Source: Corallochytrium limacisporum (lineage: Eukaryota > Opisthokonta). Taken from it: a stretch of DNA of 43,784 bases. The notes beneath the pieces are model-generated. The model made no database searches. It had not been told where the DNA came from and worked only from the letters and a program-made list of their open reading frames with translations. The position numbers and the translations under genes are program-made. The first letter of the stretch is position 1, and each line of letters starts with the position of its first letter. Shown here one piece after another: positions 1 through 13,000 of the stretch. Location of the stretch: positions 1 through 43,784 of the forward strand of contig PDIP01000061.1 of the NCBI GenBank assembly GCA_002811645.1. Reading direction: 5' to 3'.

Positions 1-37
1 GGGGGGGCCCAATATATAGCCCCCCCCCCCCCCCCCC
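1..37. repeat. G-tract / AATATATAG / C-tract element, copy 1
   Basis: Seven G, then CCC, then AATATATAG, then eighteen C. The G and C tracts can pair across an AT-rich loop. A near-identical element lies at 37756-37791. The copy starts at base 1, so it may be truncated by the window edge. Confidence 0.7.
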
Positions 38-286
38 TCTTTTTTTTTTTTTGGGCACAGCTATCCCCGGCACTTGCACACCAAAGCCGTGTGTACTACC
101 TACCGCCTTCGCATTCCCCTGCGCCCTGGGGTACTCAGCCCGTTCGGACAGGCTCCCCCGGAGGAGGGGGGGCCCACATGGGGATTTCCCGTTCGACCGT
201 TGGTCCTTTTGCTAGTTTCTCTGCGCTACGCTTTTCCCAAAGGTCCTCCCACGGGCACGCCATCGCGAAGTTATCTAGGCCATCAA

Positions 287-296
287 GTATATAAAC
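287..296 (+). promoter_or_regulatory. Orphan TATA-box-like decamer
   Basis: The ten bases GTATATAAAC are identical to the TATA box at 29631-29640 ahead of the first acyltransferase gene. No open reading frame of note follows within several hundred bases, so this is either chance or the promoter of an unrecognised, possibly non-coding, transcript. Confidence 0.25.
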
Positions 297-1537
297 TCTG
301 GAGGTGACGCTTTGGAAAGGATTATCCGGGGTGTATCACACCGCAATGTTTTCACTTTTTTTAATCATTCCTTTTTGTGTGTGTATTTTTACTTCCCGTG
401 GTGGTGAAAATGCCTGGGCTTTCTGCTTTTATTTCTCTATCGCTTAGCAGGCAGGAATTGAATACCACTGCTTATTGCTGGTAGACTCTTTTCGAAACTC
501 AATAAAAAAAAAACAGGAAAAAGAAAATTTTTGGTCATCAAACCTCATCGCATCAATTGATATCCAAACACGGGATAGGTACACATATGCCCAAGCATGC
601 ACGAGATAGGTCTGCACCGGACTGGGGAACGTATGGTGTGACTGTTGTTAGGATGTCGAGCAAGCGGGACCAGGCGTCCAAAACGGTGTAAGCTTTAGAC
701 GATCGATTTCTTGCTGAAAAAGACATATGCTGATCCCAATCGTTCCAATTACTCATCCTTCACTTCATCGCCGCATCACATCATTTGTTCGGGCATCCAC
801 TCTTCCACCATACGCCACACCAGGCAGGACGCGACCTTATTTCCATATGATGCTCATAAAGACAACGCTGGTCGACTCGCTACTGTGCGTGTCGACGAAC
901 ATGCCATTGGTCACAACACATTAGTACGGAAAACCACTCCTGCCCGATGCACCGATCGCCCCCTGGCATCTTATCAGTGTAGGTTCAGTGCATTTTGTGT
1001 GAAGCATCATCAGAAATGTCTGATGTGGCAGATGTGACGCATGTCTGCAACCGCCTCGGTATATAGTAGCATAAGGAGGAGGACCCGTACTCTCTGTTTC
1101 TACTCTACGCAGGTCCTTGTGCGCCGTGTGGTCCCCTTCAACCAACACAATCTCCCTGGCATGTCAATGGCCATCTATAGTGTTTCTATGGTGTACGACG
1201 AAGACCGATGAAAGTCGATGGTCACATCAACGGCAAGAATCTTCCCGATTTTTTTTGCTGATGGCTCTTTTTGGCTTCGGCGCAAGATCACTGAGCTTCT
1301 TACTAAGGAGCCCGCAGTCGAGAGACAGGTGGTTCAGGATGCCTGTGATCCCCCCTTCACCCCCTGCGTTTCTTCTCATGCAAAATCATCAGCCCATAAC
1401 AGAGACATTCCTTCCACGTCAGCACTTCGATAGCCATATTTTTGCGTAATACATTCAGTATGTAAAATCCGTCCCCCGCCGGGACTGCTACGCGGCGGTG
1501 TGTCTCCTCGCCCTTGCGGTCGGTAATTAGGCTTCCG

Positions 1538-1790
1538 CTTTCCTTTCGGGCACGCCGCGCAAAGTCACACCGAACGTGATACCAAGCAAGGAGATGGCCA
1601 ACAGCGCAAAGAATAGCCGGAACTTCTCGCTTTATTAAATATGGAAATGGCAGTTGCGCCTTTGGCGTGCCCTGCCGGGGACCAGTACGACTGGGTCCAC
1701 ACGGTCCCCCCACGCCCCGCGTTCGGGGAAATGACCGGGGTGGGATATTCTGGTCACGACGTGCACGTGTCCAGTTTTGCCCAGGGCCAT
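1538..1790 (-). other. Possible two-exon small membrane protein gene (weak candidate)
   Basis: On the minus strand an ATG at 1788-1790 opens a 51-codon frame that ends in two consecutive stops (TAATAA, 1632-1637). The same frame then continues with a short segment, FRLFFALLAISLLGITFGV, followed by a basic/polar tail and a stop near 1538-1540. That looks like a single C-terminal transmembrane helix. A GT (at GTACTG) and an AG (at GAGAAG) flank the two stops in the same phase, so removing an intron there would give a single-pass protein of roughly 65 residues. I do not recognise the family, and no promoter or conservation evidence is available. A chance hydrophobic frame is the main alternative. 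Confidence 0.2.
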
Positions 1791-2172
1791 CAATCTGCAC
1801 AGTTATGTCTACGCATACTTTTCTGATAGTAATGCACACTAATTTTGTACCGAATGGACCTGGCTATTGAGCACCCTGCACAAATTGAGGTATGTATACC
1901 ATTTTCTTCGTGTTTCTGCGAAGCGTTAGGACTCGCTCGCTGGTCCGCCCGCTTCCCAGTCTTTTCTTCGACGGAGAGCGACGCGCGCTTTGCCCGCGCG
2001 CCTTCTTCTTTTTTTTTTTTTGGGTGTCGCGCTCGCTCGCTCCTGCGTTTTTCGGTTCTTTCTGTATTGCCAATTTCTTCCAATCCCTCCAAATGTTTCT
2101 ACCATGCTTACGCCGGCTTTACTTGCGAAAATGACGTGCTCCTTTGGAGAAGAGCCAGCCATGTCGGTAACC

Positions 2173-2190
2173 GCACACACACACACACAC
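2173..2190. repeat. CA microsatellite
   Basis: About nine uninterrupted CA units, followed by GA- and GGAGT-rich low-complexity DNA to about 2280. Confidence 0.85.
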
Positions 2191-2525
2191 CCGCGCATGC
2201 ATGCAAAAAACGGAGAAAGAGAGAGAGTGGGGCAGGAGGGGGAGGGGGAGGGGAGTGGAGTGGAGTGGAGTGAAGAGGGGGAGGCGGAATTATCGCCTTT
2301 GCTTGGCCATGCATGCACTGTCTTGTCCAGCTTCGCGCCGGTCTCTTCGCGTGTCCCTGCGGACGGTGTTCCTCCCCCAACCGCGGGGAGGAAGAGGACT
2401 TTTTCAAACAAAGGCCCAAAGAAACAGTCGAGCCTTACCGATGTAGACCATAACGACCGTACTCTGCGGTTGGTTGGCTATGAAGTCCCCACAACGGTTG
2501 TTAGGAAAGACCTATCACCCCCACA

Positions 2526-2564
2526 CCTACCTACCTACCTACCTACACTACCTACCTACCTACC
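2526..2564. repeat. TACC tetranucleotide microsatellite
   Basis: Nine or so CTAC/TACC units with one CACTA interruption near the middle. Confidence 0.9.
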
Positions 2565-2702
2565 ACACACGCACAAGAAAGAAAATAGGAAACCAAGGGG
2601 GGGAAGGGCGTTTACAGGGCCACTGGGGCTTTTGTTGTGCCTTTACAATTTTACTTTTTTCCTGGTGATTTTCTCTGTGTGCCACCCTCCCTTCTCCGCT
2701 TG

Positions 2703-2721
2703 CCTTCCTTCCTTCCTTCCT

Positions 2722-2770
<49 letters not shown>

Positions 2771-2772
2771 CC
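2703..2772. repeat. TTCC then CT compound microsatellite
   Basis: About five TTCC units run directly into a CT tract with one small interruption. The pyrimidines are all on the + strand. Confidence 0.9.
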
Positions 2773-4093
2773 GCGTGAAGCGTGTATTTCTTGAATCTTT
2801 TTCTTTTTCTTCCCGCACACCACGACCTGACTGAGCTTGGGAGACTGGCTTTTTTTTCTTTTCTTCTGTTTTTTTTGCCCTGCCTTGCCCATTCTGCCCC
2901 GCTCCGCCCCTCTTGCCGTCTGACCGTGGAAGGACGACGGGGCGGTGAAGAGAACCGGGAGACAAACCGACGGTGCCGCGAAGGCGGGACTTCCTTCTAA
3001 AAAAACGAAATAACATTGGAGGCGGGCGAAAATTTAAAGAGGACAAAATCAGCCGTTTTTTATTTTGGGTTGGTGGGGAGTTGTGCAGGGATGGGGGAGC
3101 TCAGTTGCTGTTAATATTTTTAGCCCTCCTTTTCGTTTCCCTTTTTTCCCCCGTTTTGCAGACGTTCGGGACAGACGAGGGAGGAGCCGCCGTCCGCAGG
3201 GCGCAGCGCAAGACCCGGGCTTTTACGTACCCCGGGGCGAAGCGGGCCCTACCAGAGAAATATCACACAGCCCGTGTCCCCGGTTTACGCGGTTTTCCCT
3301 ACGCGGGAAGGAAAGACTGGGCGCCCCGGGGAGGGGAGCCAGTGGGAGGCAGCGAGAGCGGGGTCGGGGAGAGGAAAGAGTGCTTTGCACCACCGCGTTC
3401 GGTCGCTTTGGCCGAAGGAGGAGAAAAAAAAGAATGGAAACGGCGGTCGGTCGGTCCGCCGACCCCGCGAGGGGGGGGGGGGTTAGTGGCAGTACCCCAC
3501 CAATGACGAGTATTTGGAGGCGATGGAAAACACGGGGTGGTGGGCACCCTCTGGCTTACCACGGGTGGCTTGTGAGGGGAGGGAGGGACCATTTGGTATT
3601 GCCTGCGATGTGTGTGTCTTGGCCATCTCCCCACCACCTTCGCCGCTCCTCCCGATGGACTGCCGGTGCAGAGCACAGACAGAGAGACCGACAGCGAGAG
3701 TCTCCTCAGCTGCGGGTCTCGTTACCCCCCCCCAATCCATCTCTCCCGATGAACCAACTGGGCAGCGGGGCTCCGATGTGGGGTCGGGGAGGGGAATGCA
3801 AAATCAACCGGAAAAAGCCAAACAATAGTTCGATGCGTCCTGACGCATACGCAAGATAAACCAGATGGAAGGGTACTAATGGGAATCTCTTGCATTGTTA
3901 CGTCAACGGGGCCTGTAAGTTAACTTTGCGAAGACCTAACGGTATCAATACGGGACTCAATGATGCTGCACTTGAGCCAGCGTACTAGAGAGTGGGACTA
4001 AAGATCTTGCAAATTGGAATGGTATCATAGGCGCATATTGCGGGAGCTTGACCGTCATGGTCATGCTTTGCATAGAGCACAGTCAATATAGTC

Positions 4094-7000
4094 ATGAATA
4101 CTTTTCCACGGGACTTACAGAACCTAATATGGGCGCAGGTGTCCGAGATCGGGAGCCAACGAGTTGAGGATGAGGCAAACCAGTTGGAGTCTGCAGTGCG
4201 CACTCATGTTGATCCATCGGTATCCAAACACGTTACTGCGCAGTACCTTGTACAGCTTTGCCATGACCGTCTTTGTTCAATCACAGAGTCAGCAATGGCC
4301 TCACCATTGCACCGGTCGCATTTGCTAAGGTTGGCTCGTGCCTTAATTGGTTCATGGTCGACCATCGAGCTCAGCGCGAACTACTTGTTCCAGTGTGATA
4401 GCCACAATCGTACGGAGTCTGGAACAGCAGTCATTTTGCTATCCGTCACAGCGGAGGTTTGCATCCGGGACTCCAACACATCGGGAAGGGACTACGCAGG
4501 GATTCCAGCAGAGCGGGTACAGCTCGTGAGGGATATACTGGAGAAGCTGTTGGAGTTTGAGGGCTTTCGCCATCCCAGTGTTTCTCGTGCGGCTGGTCAG
4601 CTGATTGAAGATATATTCACTCTTATCCCGGAAAATGTAGACAATTTCACAGAAACGTCTGTGGCGTTCCTGGCCCGAATGTGCCTTGATACCGGACTGG
4701 ACAATAATGTGCTCGCGGCCTTATTGGATAACATTGAAGGCGTAGTCTCCGCCGAAGGACACACGGGTATGCGGGCTGCATTTGCCCAGTGCAAAGTGCT
4801 CTCCAGCCAATTTAAAAATGCCTTGAAACGCCAATCATCTTCAATGTACTTAACACGACTGCTGTACATAATTTGTGCCCTAAGTACAATCCCGGACGCA
4901 TCATGGGGCACTTTACGATCAGAATTTACGTACTTTTTCGGAGAGTTGCTCGGGACCTTGCGGTCAGATATGCCCCCAATCGATGTTCAAGGACCCATAT
5001 TGCGTCTATGCAGAAGGCAGCCGGATGAGATGGCAACACACACTGAGGTCATCTTCGATATCTCATTGAAGGGAAACCTGTGTCTGATGTCCGCAGCCTG
5101 GGAGTCTCTGCGTACCGCACCTAGTGTGAAAGACCTTAACGTGTGTCGGATTGTAGAAAAATTGGTTGAACAGTCAGAAATACTCGAGTCTCACGTTTTC
5201 AATCATCTGAAAGACGCATGTCAGTTGGTCAGTCAGATGCTCTGGCAACAAAGCACAGACTCCTGGATTCGCTTCGTAAACTGGGCAGTTTGCAAGATAT
5301 TGTCTGACTCTTTGACAAAGCAACAGATCAGCAGCTACCGTTGCATGCTAATGTTGGCTGTTGTGCAGCTGGAGAAGCGTGATGTGGACCTTCCAAGTAA
5401 GGTCACCGAAGTCATGTATGCTTGGCAAGACGGGTTGGACGTACCTCTGTCTCGCACATGGTTGCGGGTGCTAGGTCTCTGGCTAGGAACATCAACAGCA
5501 AATCAACCTGTGGCATCACGACAATTGATTCCGCATGTTTTGGGACATGTAATTGACCTTGTAGTTGCTGAGGACCAGGAGGCCAGCCAGCATTCCTTGA
5601 TGGAAGTGACTAGTGTGCTTGGATCGGCCATCGATGTCCTCAATCACCATGGACAAATTGAAGTTCTGCAAGTATGTCATCTGTTCCAGCACTTGAGTGG
5701 ATGTGATCACAGAACGTGGATGCAAATGGCGTCCAGCATTATTGCAGCTTTAAATGGTTCACTGCGTGCAGGCGCGGTGGCGTACATCGCTGTCAATCAC
5801 AAGGGACAAATTGGGGACGCTGTAGAAGATCCTCTTATGGCATACTTGATTCCTCTACCTCCAATCTCAGACGACCAGGCACTTGATGTGTTGGAGTTTG
5901 TTGACATTTTGGTACACTACGACGTTAAGGCTCAGAACAGGACCTATGCCAGCTTCATTGATGATCTAAAGCGACGCATACCATTCAACGCCCCCGATGA
6001 AGAAGAACGGATGGCAGAATTGAAGAGAGAACTTGCAGTACATTTGGATGATCTCTTGTGTGGAGGCCAAGAGAATTTGGTGAGGCTTGTTGAAGATGTG
6101 GCGAACGAAATGAGGGTTGCTTATGAGGACTGTGTGCACATCCGCTTGCTCGACGTCGGCAAAGATGTTCTCCAATGGTCACGCAATTTGTATTGGTTGC
6201 AGAAAGCACTCACTCTGGATCTTTATTTGGTATTTCACCTCATCACCCGGTCGCGCCCGCTTCCTAGGGATGCATTGCAAGACCTGAATCACGCTATTGC
6301 TCTCAACATGGACATGTATCGCCAAGTCGCGGTGTTGATCAATGACCTTCCAATGTGTACCTGGTTGGACACAGTTGCGGATGAATATTTGACATCTGTG
6401 ACCTTCACAGAAAGTGCATACAAACAACTTGATATGGACTCGATCCTCCGATCGTACTCCAGGATGGGACTAACGATGGGATCCATTGATCTCAGCAACG
6501 CTGTGGCCTTGCAGCAAACACTTTTCGGCGGCGAGTTTGGTTCCTTTACGTCAGGCGCGTGCAAGTTCATTGCTGGTCAATTCAATGACGCTAAGAGAGA
6601 CTTTGCAGCTTTCCAGGAGAATCTTCCAACGAGATCCCCAAACGCAATGGAGGCATCCATTTGGGCATATATTGCGGCTCTTCAGACCAACGAATCGCTT
6701 CTGGGTGAGAGTGACACCTTGGCTGAGTCTTACAAGAAAGCCATGTCACTTACTTATGTGAAAGATGTCACAAACTACCCCCTACAAAACGCGGTGTTTG
6801 ATATGAGCTCTGCGATTCTGTGGTTTCACAGTAATACTGTCTTAGATGTAGTTGAACATAGCAGCGCACAACACAGGTCTTTGCGCCCAGAGGATAGTTT
6901 GGTGAAGCCCTTGTCAAATGATAGCGTCGACGTGACATCGGAAGCCGATATCATCTTTCCTTTGGTGGACATATTGAATGCAGAACGTGTAGCCTATACT

Positions 7001-10000
7001 GCCCGGCACCTCAAGCGGCAAGTTGTGCATTCAGCTCAAAGCAAAGGGCTGAGGAGCCTGCTAAAGGACGGTGCCTACACTGTAGACTACCTTGATGCCC
7101 TTCTGGGAAATGGAGCCGCTGACATGTACATTGACGGCCTCGTTGCTCTTGAACAAGCACTGGTCACTCGCACTGTCCTGGACATACAGCATGTTCATAC
7201 GGTCTTTGACTTTCTTTCAGAGGGGAAAAGTTCAATTCTCGCGGCTGCTGCATGTTTGAGTCTTGGGCGAACCGTCTTTGCCAGTGGAGAGCTCAAGACG
7301 CTTGGCGATAACCTTGCAGCGTACTGTAGCAATGTAAAGGATGTTCATCGTGTATCTGACGCACTTCCTGATCAGATTCCCATCCTATTGGTTTTGAAGG
7401 CCCGAGAAATCACTAATCAGGTGCCACTGGCTTCCTTGCAGTTGGCGGACTGGAGCTTTTCAGTTGTTCAAAGAAGGGCCCAGCCAGCAGTACAATTGCA
7501 ATTGTTGAATGGCCGGTTCAATGGCGAGCAGTCAATTCGAGACTTTGTCGAGGACAGACTTTCGAAGTATTCATCCATTGGTCACATTGAAGTTGACCGA
7601 CTAGCCTATATCATTTGGGGCGCATTGCTCCAGCTCAGTGCGAAGGAGATCATTGAGAGGTTCCCAGAAATGGAAGATTCATTAACTTCTGTATTATCTC
7701 ATGACTTGCAAAAGACATGCCACCAAATTATCCACAATCAACCACTGTTGAGGTCGTTGCTTGCAGAAATCACGGGACATGGGGACATGGGTCTTTGCCA
7801 TGACTTCGTCAAAATCTTTGAAGAGGCAATGAAGGCATCACAGCACTTCTTCAATGTGCATGAAGCAGCATTGGAGCTGTACGCATCTTTCTTGCATGAT
7901 CATGATCTGGCCGTGTTGACTACCCCAAGCCTGCGTGGCTCCATGAGTGATGTATTGCTCGCTACTTTACGCGTTGCGAAGCTTTTCGTCGAGTATCCAC
8001 ATGTTTTGGAGCACAACTGGCAGAAGAACGTGGCAGACAGGGTCCCGGTGTGGTGCTGGAGAAAAGTACTGCCCCAACTGCTATCACGCCTCAGTCATGC
8101 CAGTCACACAGTGCGACGTGTCATGGGACAGGTCTTGCACATTGTGGCTGATGCAAATCCCGAGACTGTGGCGATATCCATAGTCAGTGCGCAGAAGCGT
8201 GAAGAAAACTCTGCACTACAGGACGGTTTTTGGTCTGAGATTAGGTCTGTGTTCATGAGACGAAATCCAGTCGTTTGGGACCAGGCCTACACTATGGTGA
8301 ACGAGATCTCAGACCTTAGTATGTTGCCGGAAGAGATGTGGGGTGACTCTTTGGCCACAATTCTTCGACACGCAATGGATCGACTCCGATTCTTCGGAGC
8401 TGAGTACGATCGCATTGTCAGCAATCACCATTTGAGCGACTCTGAAAAGCATGTCCTCATCGCCGGCAAGTACTCAGCAATGATGAAGACGGCTTTGGTC
8501 AAACTTGGACACCTTGTGAACAGGACTCGAACTCTGCGCGAGACACCTTACAATTTCATGTTTGCGTGCCGCTACGGGTATCGTTTGCAGGAGGCAATTG
8601 AGCAAGTGACATCTCCAGCTGACTATCGTACGTGTGGAGAGGCGTGGCAAAGGCTACGTCAACTGAGTAAGACGCTTGATGAGAGAGAAAAGTACATTAT
8701 GCGCAGGGGAATCAATTTACACCACCTCTGTCCCGGCCTTGCGAGTACTCGGACTTGGAGACTTCCTGTTCCTTTCCTTCACGAGCATTTTGACTTCTCA
8801 CGAACAGGAATCACGGACTTGGAAACAGACGGAGGTAATGGATTTGTGCTTATTGATGAGTTCTGTGCGCCCGTCAACGTCATCGCGACGAAGACGAAGC
8901 CAAAGAAGATTTGTATTGGCGGTGCAGATGGACGCCACTATCCCTTCCTTTTCAAGGGAGAGGAAGATCTTCATTTGGATGAGCGTATCATGCAACTTTT
9001 GAGTCTGATCAATGCCATTTTCTCGAGTGCTACTAGCACACACAACTTACGATCCAGCCCGAAGCAGATGCTACAGGTGCGCAAGTACGCCGTAATACCC
9101 CTTGGACCTTCTTGTGGACTGATCCAGTGGGTTATGCATGCAGAAAGCCTGTATGACATATACAGAGACTGGCAGCATCAAGAACGCAACAAACAGGATC
9201 AAACAGAGTCTGCCGTTCTTCAACAACGGCCTATGGATCATTTCTACTCCACGTTAGTGTCTGTACTACGTGATACTGGCATGAGTACCACAAACATGGC
9301 CGGCATCAGCAGTCGTGAAATGTGGACACCCCAGGTGCTAAGAACGGTCTATGAGGAATTGTGCCGGCAGGTGCCCAATCACATTCTGAGGCACCGAATT
9401 TGGAGTCGCTGCGTCAGCCCGATGGACTGGTGGCGCAGCTTAGAAACGCTAACCCGAAGCCTGTCAGCATCAAACATGGTGGGCCATGTTCTGGGGCTAG
9501 GAGACCGCCACCTGGACAACATTCTGATGGATCGCAGGTCGAATGAAATCGTACACATTGACTACGGCGTCTGTTTCGACAAGGGTCAAAGTCTTCGAGT
9601 GCCGGAGACCATTCCATTCCGCATGACCCGGAACATTGTGGGTTCACTTCCACGGCACTTTGGTCTATCCGTTGTCCGTGAACAATCCTGTCGCGCTTTG
9701 AAGACCCTGTCGCAAAATGCAGACACGCTCTTGGCCTTGATGGATACGTTCATCTATGACCCCCTGGTTGACTGGTCAGCAGCGCATGCTAAGCGAATCG
9801 ATCAGCTGGACCTGGATATTGATGTTGCGCGATCCCTCTTGGGTGCCCGTCTTATGGAATTACGTTCCTCGTTCTTCGGCAAAGCGGAATCGTTCATTTC
9901 TGATATCCGGAACTTGGAAGGCACTCTAAACCGTGCGTTGGATGCGAGCAGACGTCGTCGACATGTTTTGGACAATATTCATGATCGGATGCACGAGATC

Positions 10001-13000
10001 CGGCTGCTGGCGGAGCATGGCACCACCGCAGCAACTGCTGTTCAACGTCTTCAAGCCGCCCAGCGTGATTTGCACATTATGACTCAGGAGCGGGAAAAGG
10101 CGATCGTCAACTACGATGGCATTGTTAATGTCATCAAGGGTCGTATCTCGGCAATCCATGAGTTCTTGACCATCGGGCACTCGGATATTCAGCGCCTATT
10201 TCAGAGCACTCATTCAGTTGTTGCAGCAGACGTTGATGAGTTTGTTCGGGATAGACTTGAACATTCAGACCCTGCTGTGAATGACCTAAAGAATCTTTGG
10301 AATGGGTTGCGTAAGGCCTGTGTTGGGGCCAGACAAATTGTCCGTGACGAGAACCAGGAGTTCCACACCCTGCTTTTCTGGCGCGTGGGACAGATGAAAT
10401 CCCGACTTCTCGAAGGCTCCAGCCATGTTGCTGAGGTGCAGATCCACCCGACATGGCTGAGCTCTGACGTGGACGAGACTCTGTTGCGTACATACTTGAT
10501 GACGGACGAGCTACGGATCCTGGTGCAGAGCATGGCAAACCAATGTGAGCACGCCCTAGAAGATGCCTCCATGTTACCAAAGAATTTTGGGCAATTGAAA
10601 TCTCGTGTGGCCAGTTTCCGTACATTTCTGCAGAGACTCTTCGGCCCCGTCATTGAGGATGAAAAGGTGGCAATTGAATGCAGATGCGTTCATTCTATTG
10701 TGGATATATTGCATGAGTTAAAGGAGAAGACGGTGTGGAGTGGATCAGATCCTGTTATGGCGCCCGGAGGACTGAGCAATGACGCTTTCAAATTCTTCGT
10801 GGTGCCTGCACACTTGATTTGGCGCATTGCAGGCTTAAGTAGCGTGTCCATCGCATTGCAGTCCCTGCGTCGGCCATCTCAAGAGCTTGTTGGTAGCGAG
10901 CTCGACCTGCTAGTAACTCTGAACAACTTTGCCATGCACATGAATGAGCAACTTGTCCACTTTGTGACAACTTCATTTGGCCCAATGTTGGACGAGATGC
11001 TTGAGGCTGACAATCTGAATGTTGATTTCCAAACAGCAATGGGTGACTTGCTTGATATTTTGCGTGCAACTCGTCGCCCAATCAACGAAACGACAGCTCG
11101 CTTGGACACACTTTGCCAGAGCCTGGCCAACCATGGTCAACGCGCAATTCAGCAGATCAGCATAATATGGAATCAACTGCACACGCTCATTGGCAAGTAT
11201 CAAGCGGTCCTGCAGAGTCTGGTCAGCAACGAGTTTGCGGTCAAAGCCCTTGCCGCTCTGGATGTGGAGAACATCATTTCTCCTATGGACACCTCTGGCA
11301 TGGTAAACAACGCGCTGATGGAAGCCGTTGAAACAATGCGACTCCTCTGTCACGCACTGGTCCCTTCGGAGCACAGCGGTGACCAGAGCAGTCAAACTGA
11401 GACCGGAGCCATATTGCACCAGTTCGCGTCCTTGTTGACCACGGTGGTATGGCCTGTCTTGCACGCCGGCATTCCTGCGTCTGCGCTGGCTTTCTTATTG
11501 AGCTGGACCTACCAGTTCAGCCCGAGCGTTTACCGCGATGTCATAGATGGACTCTCACAACCACCGGCGGGAACTAAGCTAGTAAGGCTCCCTTCGCGCC
11601 ATTTGGACACTCGTATGATAGCCTCCTACATAACCAATAATGAATTGGAAATGGGTAATGTACGTCAAGCACAACTCGACGTCTATTCGTCACACGTGGA
11701 TGATATGGTCCTTGTGGATGGCTTTGCGCATCTGTTTGATGAGCTGAAAGCGCTCAAAGAGACTTTGTATCAGTACAGCCATGACACCAATCAGCTGCTG
11801 ATGACATTCGCAATGGAACAGAACAGACTGTTCAGAGACAAAGTGATGGGTTTACAAAGCCAGGCGGAACGAATGACTTCCTTGAGCTACCGTGTCTTGT
11901 CCACAGTAAGCCCTGGCGACAACCTGGAACATCATGCTCAGATGATTAACTATTTAAGCACTTGTGTTTCTGGTCTAAGTTACTTTGTCAAGGGCTTAAA
12001 TATTGATCGTGGACAGATATCAACTTCGCAAGATGATCAGGAACATATCCAATCGCGGGCCAACCAAGCCATCTTCCGATTATCCACCGCAGCGCGCAAG
12101 TTCTTGGACAAACAGGCAGAAGTCGAAATGCTTGACATGGATGCCCATGCCTTGTCTGCCATCATCAGCGACCCCAATTGTATCAGCGATGAGTGGTTGC
12201 AGGGTCAAACTAAGCGGTTGCGATCAACGATCCGATCTCTCGAAGGAGAGCTGCAAGAGTCAAGCCGCGAGTGTGAGGGTTTAAACGAAGACGTCTTTGT
12301 CATTCAGAGTACTCTGCAGGATTCTATGGCAGAACTCATGAGCATCTATGGCCTGCTGAAGCCGACCATCCAAACTGTGCGGCGACTAGCCGCACAGAGC
12401 CCTGGGCTAGACCAGCGGCGCATCCACAACATTGCATTGTCGCTGGAACAGTACATGGACCGTTTACATTCGGAACTGCAGTACTTCCTGCTGCAAATAT
12501 TTGTGACACAGGACGAGATGATCTTCAGCGACATTGAGTCCGGCATTGATTTTGTGGAGCAGATCTATTCACGCAAGGAGCCGTCCGCAACACCCCGCAG
12601 CTTTGTTGGTGGCAATCACGCTGATCTGGATGATAACGCTTTGGCCCCGGACCTCACTGACGCTAATCAGTCTGCAGCCTCTGGTATGGTTTTCCAGGGC
12701 GGCATCGGTGGTGATAAACTACACCGTGAGCTCAGCGCGGCCCTGATCTACCAAGAATCATCTGCGCCAGAGATTTTGTCTGACTTTGGCAATCTGATGC
12801 GAACGGTCGTGGCTGCCTTACTGATGGTTGCCCGCCTCGAGAACCCATCAACCGAGGCGGCAATCATCGCCAATGCTGCGGAAATCTTCCCGGATACGTT
12901 CAAGGGCTATAGGCGTGTGGAGGATTTGCCATTCATGCGCTTTGCCGCTGAAGACTTCCTAACAGTGCAGCAGACCATGGATGGAGATGAGAGTAACAGC

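Larger units (their letters stand above)
1..4093. other. Gene-poor low-complexity region upstream of SMG1
   Basis: I find no convincing protein-coding gene here apart from a weak small-gene candidate on the minus strand near 1.5-1.8 kb. The sequence is a patchwork of homopolymer runs (C and T runs at 20-52, a T run near 2009-2020), a CA tract, TACC, TTCC and CT microsatellites, and GC-rich stretches between 2880 and 3780. The open frames in it translate into low-complexity or arginine/proline-rich strings typical of chance frames in GC-rich repeats. The last 250 bases before SMG1 are of normal complexity and presumably hold its promoter, although I see no clear TATA box. Confidence 0.6.

Noticed and set aside
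1990-2778. 262-codon open frame on the plus strand
   Set aside because: Its translation follows the CA, TACC, TTCC and CT microsatellites (runs of Leu/Ser/Pro/Thr) and has no domain-like part.
3065-3859. 264-codon open frame on the plus strand
   Set aside because: Arg/Gly/Pro-rich chance frame in GC-rich DNA; several overlapping frames on both strands are equally long.
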